NCBI RefSeq assembly: GCF_017592545.1 | Contig: NZ_JAGFOA010000001.1 | Span: 843,587 to 907,586 of the forward strand | Length of the DNA: 64,000 bases | Origin: Microbacterium stercoris | GTDB lineage: Bacteria > Actinomycetota > Actinomycetes > Actinomycetales > Microbacteriaceae | Direction of reading: 5' to 3' | In this document: positions 42,750-51,903 of the stretch, one piece after another | Layout of the letters: each line of letters starts with the position of its first letter | Numbering within the stretch: the stretch's first letter is position 1 | Made by a program: the position numbers and the translations under genes | Notes under the pieces: model-generated | Told to the model about the DNA's origin: nothing | Seen by the model: only the letters and a program-made list of their open reading frames with translations | Databases searched by the model: none

Positions 42750-43471
42750 ACCAGCCCCTCCGTCTCCTTCTGCAGCCGTGCGCCATGCTGGAACACCGCG
42801 CCGAGCGCGGCCGCGACCACCGCGCCGCCGAGGATGAGCGGATCGACCGCGAACCGCACGATCGACGGCGCCTGCACCCCGTCGGCGGGCAGCACCTCGT
42901 GCAGTGCCGTGTGCGTGCCGAGAGAGGTCAGGATGGCGGCGCCGATGCCCGCCACGAGCACCACGCCGGCACCGAGGTAGAGCCATCGCGCCACGGCCGG
43001 GGCGAACGGCCGCCCCCGCAGCGCGTTCCACGCGATGACGGCGAGCAGCGCCGCCGGCAGCGCGAGCAGGACGGAGGTGAGCAGCTGCCCACCCAGCAGA
43101 AGCAGCTTCGCGCCGAGGCTGATGCCCACCAGGGTGAACCGCATCGAATCGATCCCTGCGCAGTCGAGCGCGGGTCCGGTCTCCGGGGACATGCCGGCGC
43201 ACGTCGAGTCGGAGCCCCAGTCGGCGTAGGCGTCGCTCGAGGTCACCGCCGTCCACGGCGCCGTGACGAGCTGGATCGTCTGCATCACCGCGAAGAAGGT
43301 CACGCCCAACAGCCACCACGCCGACAGCGTCAAGGCGATGTCGAGGGCGATCCCCTTCCGTCCGCGCCGCCGCCCGCGCCACACGACGACGCCGATGATC
43401 AGTGCGAGCACGCCCACGAAGACCGCGAGCCACATCAGCGCCTCGCCCACGGTGAGTCCCGCCGCGTTCAT
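42746..43471 (-). CDS. DUF2975 membrane protein
   Basis: This 241-residue protein has about five membrane segments and an extracytoplasmic loop with two cysteines (DSTCAGMSPETGPALDCAG, residues about 90-108) that may form a disulphide. The C-terminal region VRFAVDPLILGGAVVAAALGAVFQHGARLQKETEGLV matches the conserved end of DUF2975 proteins (positions before the KETEGLV helix). The ATG 43471 is chosen because AAGGAG stands four to five bases before it; an in-frame ATG six codons upstream has no such site. It forms a coupled pair with the small XRE regulator. Confidence 0.8.
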   Translation of the reverse strand: MNAAGLTVGEALMWLAVFVGVLALIIGVVVWRGRRRGRKGIALDIALTLSAWWLLGVTFFAVMQTIQLVTAPWTAVTSSDAYADWGSDSTCAGMSPETGPALDCAGIDSMRFTLVGISLGAKLLLLGGQLLTSVLLALPAALLAVIAWNALRGRPFAPAVARWLYLGAGVVLVAGIGAAILTSLGTHTALHEVLPADGVQAPSIVRFAVDPLILGGAVVAAALGAVFQHGARLQKETEGLV

Positions 43472-43494
43472 AGAGCTCCTTAACGACATTCGTT

Positions 43495-43531
43495 GTTATC
43501 GATCGACGATATGGCAACGACTTTCGATAAC
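43495..43531. promoter_or_regulatory. Possible operator of the DUF2975-XRE pair
   Basis: GTTATCGA (43495-43502) and its complement TCGATAAC (43524-43531) are 21 bases apart, in an AT-richer stretch upstream of the DUF2975 gene. AACGAC...GTTGTT half-sites lie closer to the start. The small XRE protein may bind here and control its own operon. Confidence 0.45.
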
Positions 43532-43538
43532 ACAAGCC

Positions 43539-43581
43539 TCCTCGTGAGGCGCCGCCCGCGGCGCCGGACCGCGCCGGCCCG
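43539..43581. repeat. 43-bp direct repeat, right copy
   Basis: This is the second copy of the 43-bp sequence found at 42476-42518, differing at one base (TCCTCGTGAGG for TCCTCGCGAGG). It lies between the DUF2975 promoter region and clpC. Confidence 0.9.
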
Positions 43582-43722
43582 CGTGCGCAAGCCCCCAGCC
43601 CCTCCGCTATGCCCACGGCGAACACCGGCCTACGGCGCCCGGCCTCTCGTTACCGTTGAACCACGACGCGGCCCCAGGTGGGGCCTGCGCCGCCACTGGC
43701 CCCAGCGCCCAGGAGGAGTGAG

Positions 43723-46242
43723 ATGTTCGAGAGATTCACCGACCGTGCCCGTCGTGTGGTCGTCCTCGCCCAGGAAGAGGCGAAGATGCTCAACCACAAC
43801 TACATCGGCACCGAGCACATCCTGCTCGGGCTGATCCACGAGGGCGAGGGCGTCGCCGCGAAGGCGCTCGAGTCACTCGGCATCTCGCTGGACGCCGTGC
43901 GCGAGCAGGTGCAGGACATCATCGGCCAGGGGCAGCAGCAGCCCACCGGCCACATCCCCTTCACCCCGCGCGCCAAGAAGGTGCTCGAGCTGTCACTGCG
44001 CGAGGCGCTGCAGCTCGGCCACAACTACATCGGCACCGAGCACATCCTGCTCGGCCTCATCCGCGAGGGCGAGGGCGTCGCGGCCCAGGTGCTGGTCAAG
44101 CTCGGCGCCGACCTCAACAAGGTGCGCCAGCAGGTCATCCAGCTGCTCTCGGGCTACCAGGGCAAGGAGCCCGTGGGTGTCAACGCCGGCAGCCAGAACG
44201 AGTCGGATGGCGCCAAGGGCGGCTCGCAGGTGCTCGACCAGTTCGGTCGCAACCTCACGCAGGCCGCGCGCGACAACAAGCTCGACCCGGTCATCGGGCG
44301 CGAGAAGGAGATCGAGCGGGTCATGCAGATCCTCTCGCGTCGCACCAAGAACAACCCCGTCCTCATCGGCGAGCCCGGCGTCGGCAAGACCGCCGTCATC
44401 GAGGGCCTCGCGCAGGCGATCGTCAAGGGCGACGTGCCCGAGACGCTGAAGGACAAGCAGCTCTACTCGCTGGATCTCGGATCCCTCATCGCCGGTTCGC
44501 GATACCGCGGTGACTTCGAGGAGCGCCTGAAGAAGGTGACCAAGGAGATCCGCACGCGCGGCGACATCATCATCTTCATCGACGAGATCCACACGCTCGT
44601 CGGCGCGGGTGCCGCCGAGGGCGCGATCGACGCCGCGTCGATCCTGAAGCCGATGCTCGCCCGCGGCGAGCTGCAGACGATCGGCGCCACGACGCTCGAC
44701 GAGTACCGCAAGCACTTCGAGAAGGACGCGGCCCTCGTGCGCCGCTTCCAGTCGGTGAACGTCGCGGAGCCCTCGCTGCCGCACGCCATCAACATCCTCA
44801 AGGGCCTGCGCGACCGCTACGAGGCGCACCACAAGGTGCAGATCACGGATGGCGCCATCGTCGCCGCCGCGAACCTCTCCGACCGCTACGTCTCCGACCG
44901 CTTCCTGCCCGACAAGGCCATCGACCTGCTCGACGAGGCCGGCGCCCGCCTGCGCCTGTCGATCCTGTCGTCGCCGCCGGAGCTGCGCGAGTTCGACGAG
45001 AAGATCGCCAAGGTGCGCGAGGCCAAGGAGGCCGCGTCGGAGGAGCAGGACTTCGAGAAGGCCGCGTCGCTGCGCGACGAGGAGAAGTCGCTGCTCGCCG
45101 AGCGCCTGCGTCTCGAGAAGCAGTGGCGCTCGGGGGATGTCACCACGGCCGCCACGGTCGACGAGGGCCTGATCGCCGAGGTGCTGGCGCAGGCCACGGG
45201 CATCCCGGTGTTCAAGCTGACCGAGGAGGAGACCTCGCGTCTCGTCTTCATGGAGAAGGCGCTGCACGAGCGCGTCATCGGTCAGGAGGAGGCGATCGCC
45301 GCCCTGTCGAAGACGATCCGCCGCCAGCGCGCCGGCCTCAAGGACCCGAAGCGCCCCTCGGGCTCGTTCATCTTCGCCGGCCCCACGGGTGTCGGAAAGA
45401 CCGAGCTCGCCAAGGCGCTCGCCGAGTTCCTGTTCGACGACGAGGGCGCGCTGATCTCCCTCGACATGTCGGAGTTCGGCGAGAAGCACACGGTCTCGCG
45501 CCTCTTCGGCGCCCCTCCCGGATTCGTCGGCTTCGAAGAGGGCGGCCAGCTCACCGAGAAGGTGCGCCGCAAGCCGTTCTCGGTCGTGCTCTTCGACGAG
45601 ATCGAGAAGGCCCACCCGGACATCTTCAACTCGCTGCTGCAGATCCTCGAGGAGGGTCGCCTGACCGACGGTCAGGGCCGCGTGGTCGACTTCAAGAACA
45701 CCGTGATCATCATGACGACGAACCTCGGATCGTCGGCGATCGCCGGTGGTCCGGTCGGCTTCCAGGTCGAGGGTGACACCACCACGACCTACGAGCGCAT
45801 GAAGGGCAAGGTCGACGAGGAGCTCAAGCGCCACTTCAAGCCCGAGTTCCTCAACCGCGTGGACGACATCATCGTCTTCCCGCAGCTGAGCAAGCCCGAG
45901 CTGGTGCAGATCGTCGACCTGTTCACGAAGCGCCTGAACACGCGACTCCTCGACCGCGACATGACGATCGTCCTGTCGCAGGCCGCGAAGGAGCGTCTCA
46001 TCGAGATCGGCTTCGATCCGGCGCTCGGCGCCCGTCCGCTGCGTCGCGCGATGCAGCACCAGATCGAGGACCAGCTCTCGGAGCGGATCCTGAACGGCAC
46101 GCTCGACACCGGTCACCACATCGAGGTCGACGTCGAGGACGGCAAGTTCGTGTTCCAGAGCGCGCCGCGCGGCGAGCGCGTCGCGGTCGGGATCACCTCG
46201 GCTCCCGCGATCCCGGCCACGCCGGACATCGCCGCGAGCTGA
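43723..46242 (+). CDS. clpC: ATP-dependent Clp protease ATPase subunit ClpC
   Basis: This 839-residue AAA+ unfoldase feeds proteins into the ClpP protease. The order is: two N-terminal Clp repeats (residues about 1-145, each with [12 protein letters not shown]); the first AAA domain with Walker A GEPGVGKT at 216-223; a coiled middle with a UVR motif ([18 protein letters not shown], near 440); and the second AAA domain with GPTGVGKT at 553-560. The C-terminal D2-small domain includes [23 protein letters not shown] precedes the ATG by about five bases. No ClpC-type competence adaptor is nearby. A stable terminator follows. Confidence 0.97.
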   Translation: MFERFTDRARRVVVLAQEEAKMLNHNYIGTEHILLGLIHEGEGVAAKALESLGISLDAVREQVQDIIGQGQQQPTGHIPFTPRAKKVLELSLREALQLGHNYIGTEHILLGLIREGEGVAAQVLVKLGADLNKVRQQVIQLLSGYQGKEPVGVNAGSQNESDGAKGGSQVLDQFGRNLTQAARDNKLDPVIGREKEIERVMQILSRRTKNNPVLIGEPGVGKTAVIEGLAQAIVKGDVPETLKDKQLYSLDLGSLIAGSRYRGDFEERLKKVTKEIRTRGDIIIFIDEIHTLVGAGAAEGAIDAASILKPMLARGELQTIGATTLDEYRKHFEKDAALVRRFQSVNVAEPSLPHAINILKGLRDRYEAHHKVQITDGAIVAAANLSDRYVSDRFLPDKAIDLLDEAGARLRLSILSSPPELREFDEKIAKVREAKEAASEEQDFEKAASLRDEEKSLLAERLRLEKQWRSGDVTTAATVDEGLIAEVLAQATGIPVFKLTEEETSRLVFMEKALHERVIGQEEAIAALSKTIRRQRAGLKDPKRPSGSFIFAGPTGVGKTELAKALAEFLFDDEGALISLDMSEFGEKHTVSRLFGAPPGFVGFEEGGQLTEKVRRKPFSVVLFDEIEKAHPDIFNSLLQILEEGRLTDGQGRVVDFKNTVIIMTTNLGSSAIAGGPVGFQVEGDTTTTYERMKGKVDEELKRHFKPEFLNRVDDIIVFPQLSKPELVQIVDLFTKRLNTRLLDRDMTIVLSQAAKERLIEIGFDPALGARPLRRAMQHQIEDQLSERILNGTLDTGHHIEVDVEDGKFVFQSAPRGERVAVGITSAPAIPATPDIAAS

Positions 46243-46260
46243 CCGGATCCGATCCGCGCC

Positions 46261-46296
46261 CGAAGGGGGCGTCACCGCGAGGTGGCGCCCCCTTCG
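46261..46296 (+). terminator. Terminator of clpC
   Basis: An 11-bp stem (CGAAGGGGGCG at 46261-46271 with 46286-46296) continues through CACC/GGTG to a GCGA tetraloop. It lies 18 bases behind the clpC stop and is followed by TCGT. Confidence 0.85.
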
Positions 46297-46324
46297 TCGT
46301 GCCCGCGGTGGCACGAGGCGAGGC

Positions 46325-46402
46325 GGTGGCCGGCCGGGTCATCCGGCCCGCCGTCATCCGGCCGGATCATCCGGCCGCCGTCATCCGGCTGCCGTCAGCC
46401 GG
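46325..46402. repeat. Short tandem repeat at the 3' end of the LacI-type gene
   Basis: On the minus strand, GCCGGATGAC-like units of about 13 bp occur five times in a row. The first of them, GCCGGCTGACGGC, contains the stop codon of the LacI-type gene. The repeat therefore starts in the coding sequence and continues into the spacer towards clpC. Confidence 0.75.
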
Positions 46403-47390
46403 CGGTCGGCAGCTCGCCCGTCGACTCGCGCCAGACGATGCGCATCAGGCCCTGCTCCTCGGGGGGCGGGGTGGTGTGGCCGAGTGCGGCGACCAGGCGG
46501 CGCATCGCACGGCGGCCGGCCTCGCGGAAGTCCATGGCGACCGTGGTGATCGCGGGGGTCGTGTAGGCGCCGAACTCGTGGTTGTCCCATCCGGTGACCA
46601 CGAGGTCATCCGGCAGTGACCAGCCGCGCTCGGCCGCGCCGCGCAGCACGCCGATCGCGAGGTCGTCGTTGCCGGCGATGACGGCGATCGTCTCGTCCTG
46701 CGCGGGAAGATCCAGGATGGCGCGGCGCCCGGTCTCGGCCCCCCACGAGCCGCCGATCAGCCCGAGCGAGCGCAGGCCGAGACGCTCCACGGCCTCGGTG
46801 TACGCGGCGGCGCGCGCTCGCGCCGAGACGTAGTCGTCCGGGCCGGCGATGTGCACGAAGGTGCGGTGGCCGGCCGCGGCGAGGGTCTCGACGAAGGTGC
46901 CGATGAGGGTGGCGTCGGCGAGCGGACCCATGCTGTGCAGCTCGGCGTCGAAGGTCGCGGCGGGCACGATCACGCAGTCGCTTCCCACCGGAGCCGCCAG
47001 CTCGTCGGGCACGGGTGCGATCGTCAGGATGCCCTCGTACTGTCCGCTCGCGGCGAGGTCGAGCACCCGCTCGCCGCGGTCGTCCGGCGTGCCGTCGATG
47101 TGGTGGCTCTCGGCGGCGTAGCCGGCCTGCTGTGCCACCTCGCTGGCCCCCGCGAGCAGCTGCATGTGGCTCTCGATGCCCGCGCCCATGATCACGGCGA
47201 TGCGTCCCGAGCGCCGGGTGCGCATCGAGCGCGCCGCCTGGTTCGGGCGGTACCCGATCTCGGCGGCGATCCCGAGCACACGCTCCCGGGTGGCGTCCGA
47301 GACGTTGCCGCGGCCGTTCAGCACGTACGAGACCGTGGTCTGTGAGACACCGGCGAGCCGCGCGACGTCCCTGCTGGTCGGCATGCTCAT
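46395..47390 (-). CDS. LacI family transcriptional repressor
   Basis: This 331-residue repressor has a LacI helix-turn-helix (TSRDVARLAGVSQTTVSYVLNGRGNVSDATRERV, residues about 4-38), the hinge IGYRPNQAARSMRTRRSGRIAVIM and an effector-binding domain. The ATG at 47390 has AGAGGGAT upstream; a TTG seven codons earlier is a weaker start. It is divergent from the importer operon at 47507, whose promoter carries two matching operators, so it is very probably the local repressor of that operon. The sugar inducer is unknown. Confidence 0.94.
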   Translation of the reverse strand: MSMPTSRDVARLAGVSQTTVSYVLNGRGNVSDATRERVLGIAAEIGYRPNQAARSMRTRRSGRIAVIMGAGIESHMQLLAGASEVAQQAGYAAESHHIDGTPDDRGERVLDLAASGQYEGILTIAPVPDELAAPVGSDCVIVPAATFDAELHSMGPLADATLIGTFVETLAAAGHRTFVHIAGPDDYVSARARAAAYTEAVERLGLRSLGLIGGSWGAETGRRAILDLPAQDETIAVIAGNDDLAIGVLRGAAERGWSLPDDLVVTGWDNHEFGAYTTPAITTVAMDFREAGRRAMRRLVAALGHTTPPPEEQGLMRIVWRESTGELPTAG

Positions 47391-47404
47391 CGGATCCCTC
47401 TTCC

Positions 47405-47458
47405 TTGACAACGATCTTTCTCCCCACCATAGTGATACGCATCACGTGTTACGTATCA
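47405..47458 (+). promoter_or_regulatory. Importer promoter with twin LacI operators
   Basis: TTGACA (47405-47410), 17 bases and CATAGT (47428-47433) form a good promoter. It is followed by two adjacent operators, TGATACGCATCA (47433-47444) and TGTTACGTATCA (47447-47458), both with a central CG and 14 bp apart centre to centre. Repressor bound here would cover the start site. The 14-bp spacing suggests two dimers side by side, not quite on the same helix face. Confidence 0.8.
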
Positions 47459-47506
47459 CCTCGTCGATGACGACGGGGTCCCTCAAACCTCGACGAGGAG
47501 GTGCAC

Positions 47507-48442
47507 ATGTCCATAGCCGAGCTCCGGCAGCTCGCCCACAACCGCGGCAGGGGGCGCGCAGCGCGCGCGACACCCGACAACAAGGCCGCCCTCGCGTTCC
47601 TCGGGCCCTGGGTCATCGGTGCCGTGCTGCTGACGCTGGGCCCGATCCTGGCGTCGCTGTATCTGGCGTTCACCGACTACAACCTGCTCGAGAGCGCGAA
47701 CTGGATCGGCACGGCCAACTTCGAGCGGATGCTCACCGACGCCCGCCTGCACAAGTCGCTGCTGGTGACCTTCGTGTACGTGATCGTCGGCGTGCCGGGC
47801 CAGCTGGCCGTGGCCCTGCTGCTCGCGCTGCTGCTCGACCGCGGACTGCGGGGCCGCGCCTTCTACCGCTCGGCGTTCTACCTGCCGAGCCTGCTGGGCT
47901 CCTCCGTCGCCATCGCGGTGCTGTGGCGTCTGGTGTTCGGCGGCGACGGCCTCATCAACGCGAGCCTGGCGCTCATCGGCATCCACACCGACATGAGCTG
48001 GATCGGCAACCCCGACACCTCGCTGATGACGATCATCCTGCTGCACATCTGGACGTTCGGATCGCCCATGGTGATCTTCCTGGCGGGCCTGCGCCAGATC
48101 CCGACCGAGCTCTACGAGGCCGCAGCCACCGACGGCGCGACCACGTGGCGCCGATTCGCCTCGATCACCCTGCCGCTGCTGACGCCGATCATCTTCTTCA
48201 ACCTGGTGCTCGCGATCATCAACTCGTTCTCGTCGTTCACGCAGGCCTTCATCGTCTCCGGCGGCACCGGCGCCCCGTCCGACTCGCTGCTCTTCTACAC
48301 GCTGTACCTCTACCAGGAGGGATTCGGATCCTTCCGGATGGGGTACGCGTCGGCCCTCGCGTGGCTGCTGGTGCTCATCATCGGCGTGATCACGGCGATC
48401 AACTTCTGGCTCTCGAAGTACTGGGTTCACTATGACGACTGA
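47507..48442 (+). CDS. Sugar ABC transporter permease, MalF type
   Basis: This is the first gene of the third importer operon (311 residues, six expected helices, CUT1 family). The coupling loop is YEAAATDGATTWRRFASITLP near residues 205-225. GAGGAGG stands just before the ATG at 47507, so an in-frame GTG two codons upstream is not used. The operon continues with the partner permease, a binding lipoprotein and two oxidoreductases. No ATPase gene is present. Confidence 0.92.
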   Translation: MSIAELRQLAHNRGRGRAARATPDNKAALAFLGPWVIGAVLLTLGPILASLYLAFTDYNLLESANWIGTANFERMLTDARLHKSLLVTFVYVIVGVPGQLAVALLLALLLDRGLRGRAFYRSAFYLPSLLGSSVAIAVLWRLVFGGDGLINASLALIGIHTDMSWIGNPDTSLMTIILLHIWTFGSPMVIFLAGLRQIPTELYEAAATDGATTWRRFASITLPLLTPIIFFNLVLAIINSFSSFTQAFIVSGGTGAPSDSLLFYTLYLYQEGFGSFRMGYASALAWLLVLIIGVITAINFWLSKYWVHYDD

Positions 48443-49340
48443 GATCGACCGCCCCACGACCCGCACCGTCGTCACCGCCGGTGTCCCGCCGCGCCGCCTG
48501 CGCGCGCGCAGCGATCGCCCCGTGCGCGCCGTGCTCAAGCACGTGCTGCTCGCGCTCGGCGTGCTCACCACCCTCTATCCGGTGCTCTGGATGATCGTCA
48601 GCTCCCTGCGTCCCGACGGTCAGATCTTCGGCAACCCGTCGATCATCCCGACCGACTTCCACGTCGAGAACTACGCGTACGGATGGACGGCGCTCGGCAA
48701 GCCGTTCAGCCTGTACCTCTGGAACTCCGCGATCGTGGTGGCCGGATCCATCATCGGCAATCTCGTGAGCTGCTCGATGGCGGCCTACGCGTTCGCCCGC
48801 CTGCGATTCCGGTTCCAGGGGCCGGCCTTCGCGTACATGCTCGTGACGATCATGATCCCGGTGCACGTGCTGATCGTGCCGCAGTACGTGCTGTGGGCTC
48901 AGCTCGGTCTCGTCGGCACCTTCCTGCCGCTGATCCTGCCGAAGCTCCTCGCGACCGACGCGTTCTTCATCTTCCTGATGGTGCAGTTCATCCGCGGGCT
49001 GCCGAAGGAGCTGGATGAGGCGGCCCGGATCGACGGTGCAGGTCACGGTCGCATCTTCTTCCAGATCATCCTGCCGCTGATGAAGCCGGCGCTCGCGACC
49101 ACGGCGATCTTCACGTTCATCTGGACGTGGAACGACTTCTTCACGCAGCTGATCTATCTGACGGATCCGAAGCTCTACACCGTGCCGATCGCGCTGAGGT
49201 CGTTCATCGACGCGCAGTCCCAGTCGTCGTTCGGCGGCATGTTCGCGATGAGCGTCGTGGCCGTCATCCCCCTGATCCTCGCGTTCGCCTTCGGCCAGAA
49301 GCACCTGGTGCAGGGCATCGCCACCACCGGCCTGAAGTAA
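48432..49340 (+). CDS. Sugar ABC transporter permease, MalG type
   Basis: This 302-residue partner permease starts 11 bases before the end of the MalF-type gene. Its coupling loop DEAARIDGAGHGRIFFQIILP lies near residues 195-215, and the C-terminus HLVQGIATTGLK is typical. It is strongly similar in layout to the MalG-type permease at 2328-3218, suggesting related CUT1 importers for different sugars. It is followed after 50 bases by the binding protein, an arrangement that reverses the usual gene order. Confidence 0.92.
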   Translation: MTTEIDRPTTRTVVTAGVPPRRLRARSDRPVRAVLKHVLLALGVLTTLYPVLWMIVSSLRPDGQIFGNPSIIPTDFHVENYAYGWTALGKPFSLYLWNSAIVVAGSIIGNLVSCSMAAYAFARLRFRFQGPAFAYMLVTIMIPVHVLIVPQYVLWAQLGLVGTFLPLILPKLLATDAFFIFLMVQFIRGLPKELDEAARIDGAGHGRIFFQIILPLMKPALATTAIFTFIWTWNDFFTQLIYLTDPKLYTVPIALRSFIDAQSQSSFGGMFAMSVVAVIPLILAFAFGQKHLVQGIATTGLK

Positions 49341-49393
49341 CCCCCCACCCCTAACCACCCCTCTGACACAGCAGGACCAGCGAAGGAGCTGTT

Positions 49394-50719
49394 ATGAACA
49401 CCAGCATTCGTCGGATCGCCCTCGGCGTCGCCGCCGCGGCATCCGTCCTGAGCCTCGCCGCGTGCGGCGTCGCGAAGGCGCCCGCCACGGGCGGCGGCGA
49501 GCCCGCGGCTCTCAGCGACGAGCCCGTCACCCTCCGCGTGATGTGGTGGGGCGGCGACGCCCGCCACGAGCGCACCCAGAAGGTGTTCGACCTCTTCGAG
49601 GAGAAGCACCCGAACATCACGATCGAGCCGGAGTTCTCCGACTGGAACGGCTACTGGGAGAAGCTCGCCACGGCCACCGCCGGCGGCAACGCCGCCGACG
49701 TGATGCAGATGGATCAGGTGTACCTCGCCTCGTACGCCGACCGCGGCAGCCTCGTCGACCTCGGCCAGTACGCAGACCAGCTGAAGACGGATGGCCTCGA
49801 GGAGTCCGTGCTCGACATGGGCAAGTGGGACGACAAGCTCTACGCGATGCCCATCTCGACCACCTCGACCGCGGCCATCGTCAACCTCGACGTCATCGAC
49901 CAGGTGGGCGTGCCCCTGCCCGACACGAGCACGTGGACCTGGGATGAGTTCGGCGAGTGGGCGGCGGCTGTGAGCGCGGCATCCGGTGGCTCGGTGTACG
50001 GCACCGGTCAGCTCGGCAACGAGTACCAGCTGCAGCTTTTCGCTCGACAGCACGGTGATGCCCTCTTCACCGACGGGAAGATCAGCATCAAGCCCGAGAC
50101 GCTCGCCGCGTACTTCCAGCTCGGACTCGACTGGATCAAGAGCGGCGCAGCGCCCTCGGCCTCCTACATGGCCGAGCAGGCATCGCTGCCGATCGACCAG
50201 TCCGACTTCTCGGTGGGCAAGGCCACCACGGTGTTCACCTCGTCGACCCTCGTGACCGCCTACGCGGCGGCGAGCGGCGCGAACCTCGAGCTGGTGCCCA
50301 TCCCGACGCTCGACGGCGACAAGGAGAAGTACGACTACTTCAAGCCGGGCATGTACTGGTCGGCCTCGTCGAAGTCGGAGCACCCGGCCGAGGCCGCGCT
50401 GCTCATCGACTTCCTCGTGAACGACCCCGAGGCCGGTGCGATCATCGGCACCGAGCGCGGAATCCCCGCCAACTCCGACGTGATCGACGCGCTGGGCGAC
50501 AGCCTCACCGCGGAGGAGCAGAAGACCGTCGCGTTTGCCGAGTCGCGCCGGCCCAAGCTGGGTGACGCCCCCGCGATCGTGCCGAACGGCGCCAGCGACG
50601 TGCAGACGATCCTGCTTCGCTATCAGCAGGAGGTCAACTTCGAACGCCAGACGCCGATCGCCGCCGCCGAGGCGATGATCGCCGAGATCACGGCCTCGAT
50701 CACGGCGGCCGCCGGATGA
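49394..50719 (+). CDS. Sugar-binding lipoprotein of third importer
   Basis: This 441-residue CUT1-type binding protein has a lipoprotein signal ending in LAAC, with the lipidated cysteine at residue 24. Its mature start MWWGGDARHERTQKVFDLFEEKHPNITIEPEF closely resembles the binding protein at 4407-5711 in layout. The segment YWSASSKSEHPAEAALLIDFLVNDPEAG near residue 320 is a shared family block. The ATG is preceded by AAGGAG. Its last bases overlap the first oxidoreductase (ATGA), so uptake and the first metabolic step are translationally coupled. The ligand is unknown. Confidence 0.92.
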   Translation: MNTSIRRIALGVAAAASVLSLAACGVAKAPATGGGEPAALSDEPVTLRVMWWGGDARHERTQKVFDLFEEKHPNITIEPEFSDWNGYWEKLATATAGGNAADVMQMDQVYLASYADRGSLVDLGQYADQLKTDGLEESVLDMGKWDDKLYAMPISTTSTAAIVNLDVIDQVGVPLPDTSTWTWDEFGEWAAAVSAASGGSVYGTGQLGNEYQLQLFARQHGDALFTDGKISIKPETLAAYFQLGLDWIKSGAAPSASYMAEQASLPIDQSDFSVGKATTVFTSSTLVTAYAAASGANLELVPIPTLDGDKEKYDYFKPGMYWSASSKSEHPAEAALLIDFLVNDPEAGAIIGTERGIPANSDVIDALGDSLTAEEQKTVAFAESRRPKLGDAPAIVPNGASDVQTILLRYQQEVNFERQTPIAAAEAMIAEITASITAAAG

Positions 50720-51894
50720 GCCGCGTGCTGAGGGTCGGGATCATCGGCACCGGCAGCATCGCCGCGGCCCACGCGGAGGCGTACGAACGCTTCCCCGACG
50801 AGTGCCGGATCGTGGCGCTCTACGACGTCGTGGAGGAGAAGGCGCAGCGTCGTCGCGACGAGCTCGGGCTCGACGACGCGACCGCCTGGGCCGACCTCGA
50901 CGCCATGCTCGCCGAGGCCGATCTCGACCTCGTGAGCATCGCCTCGCCGCCGTCGTCGCACGCCGAGCTCGCGATCCGCGCGCTGCAGGCCGGGGTCAAC
51001 GTCATCGTCGAGAAGCCGATGGCGCCCTCCCTGGAGGACTGCGACCGCATGATCGCGGCCGCCGAGCAGAGCGGCCGGATCCTGTCGGTCGTCGCGCAGA
51101 ACCGCTTCCGCGACGACATGGCCACCCTCAAGGAGGTGCTCGACTCGGGGCTCGCCGGCCCGGTGTCGCACGTGCAGGTCAGCTCCGCCTGGTGGCGCGG
51201 GCTGCCGTACTACGACCTGTGGTGGCGCGGCACGTGGGAATCGGAGGGCGGCGGCTGCACGCTCAACCACGCGATCCACCACCTCGACCTCACGCTGTGG
51301 ATGCTCGGATCGCCCAAGTTCGTCACGGCCGTGCTCACGAACGCCGCGCACGAGAACGCCGAGGTCGAGGACCTCTCGGTGGCGATCCTGCAGTACGACC
51401 GGGCGCTGGCGGAGATCACCAGCTCGGTCGTGCACCACGGCGAGGAGCAGGCGATCGTGGTGCACGGGCGCGACGCTCGCGTCTCGCAGCCATGGAAGGT
51501 GACGGCGTCGAAGTCGTCGGCGAACGGCTTCCCCGAGGCCGGGGGCGACCCCGAGCTGGAGGCCCGGATCGACGCGCTCGCCGCGTCGCACGTGCCGCTC
51601 GCGCACCAGGGTCACTCCGGCCAGATCGGCGATGTGCTCGCGGCGGTGCGCGACGGCCGGGCGCCGGCGATCGACGGCCACGCCGGCCGGCGAGCCGTCG
51701 AGCTCGTCACCGCGATCTACGAGTCGGGCATCGAGGGCCGCACCGTCGCCCTCCCGCTCGACCCGGCCGATCCGTATTACCGAACCGGCACGCTGGTCAG
51801 CCGGGCGCCGCGCTTCTACCAGAAGACGGCGTCTGCGGGCGAGCTGCCGGGTGAGATCATCGTGGGCGGCAGCGCAGAGCCGCGCACGGCCTGA
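50716..51894 (+). CDS. Gfo/Idh/MocA oxidoreductase, first of pair
   Basis: This 392-residue NAD(P)-dependent oxidoreductase has a Rossmann motif VGIIGTGSIAAAHAEAY near residue 7 and the EKP motif in VIVEKPMAPSLEDC near residue 98. The C-terminal domain carries WESEGGGCTLNHAIHHLDLTLW, with the typical His pair. It overlaps the binding-protein gene by four bases. With the second oxidoreductase it probably converts an imported sugar, polyol or uronate through a keto intermediate. The substrate is not deducible. Confidence 0.9.
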   Translation: MSRVLRVGIIGTGSIAAAHAEAYERFPDECRIVALYDVVEEKAQRRRDELGLDDATAWADLDAMLAEADLDLVSIASPPSSHAELAIRALQAGVNVIVEKPMAPSLEDCDRMIAAAEQSGRILSVVAQNRFRDDMATLKEVLDSGLAGPVSHVQVSSAWWRGLPYYDLWWRGTWESEGGGCTLNHAIHHLDLTLWMLGSPKFVTAVLTNAAHENAEVEDLSVAILQYDRALAEITSSVVHHGEEQAIVVHGRDARVSQPWKVTASKSSANGFPEAGGDPELEARIDALAASHVPLAHQGHSGQIGDVLAAVRDGRAPAIDGHAGRRAVELVTAIYESGIEGRTVALPLDPADPYYRTGTLVSRAPRFYQKTASAGELPGEIIVGGSAEPRTA

Positions 51895-51903
51895 GAGGAA
51901 CGC

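Noticed and set aside
43993..46314. 773-codon open frame opposite clpC
   Set aside because: It is a high-GC shadow; clpC has all family motifs and a strong ribosome binding site.
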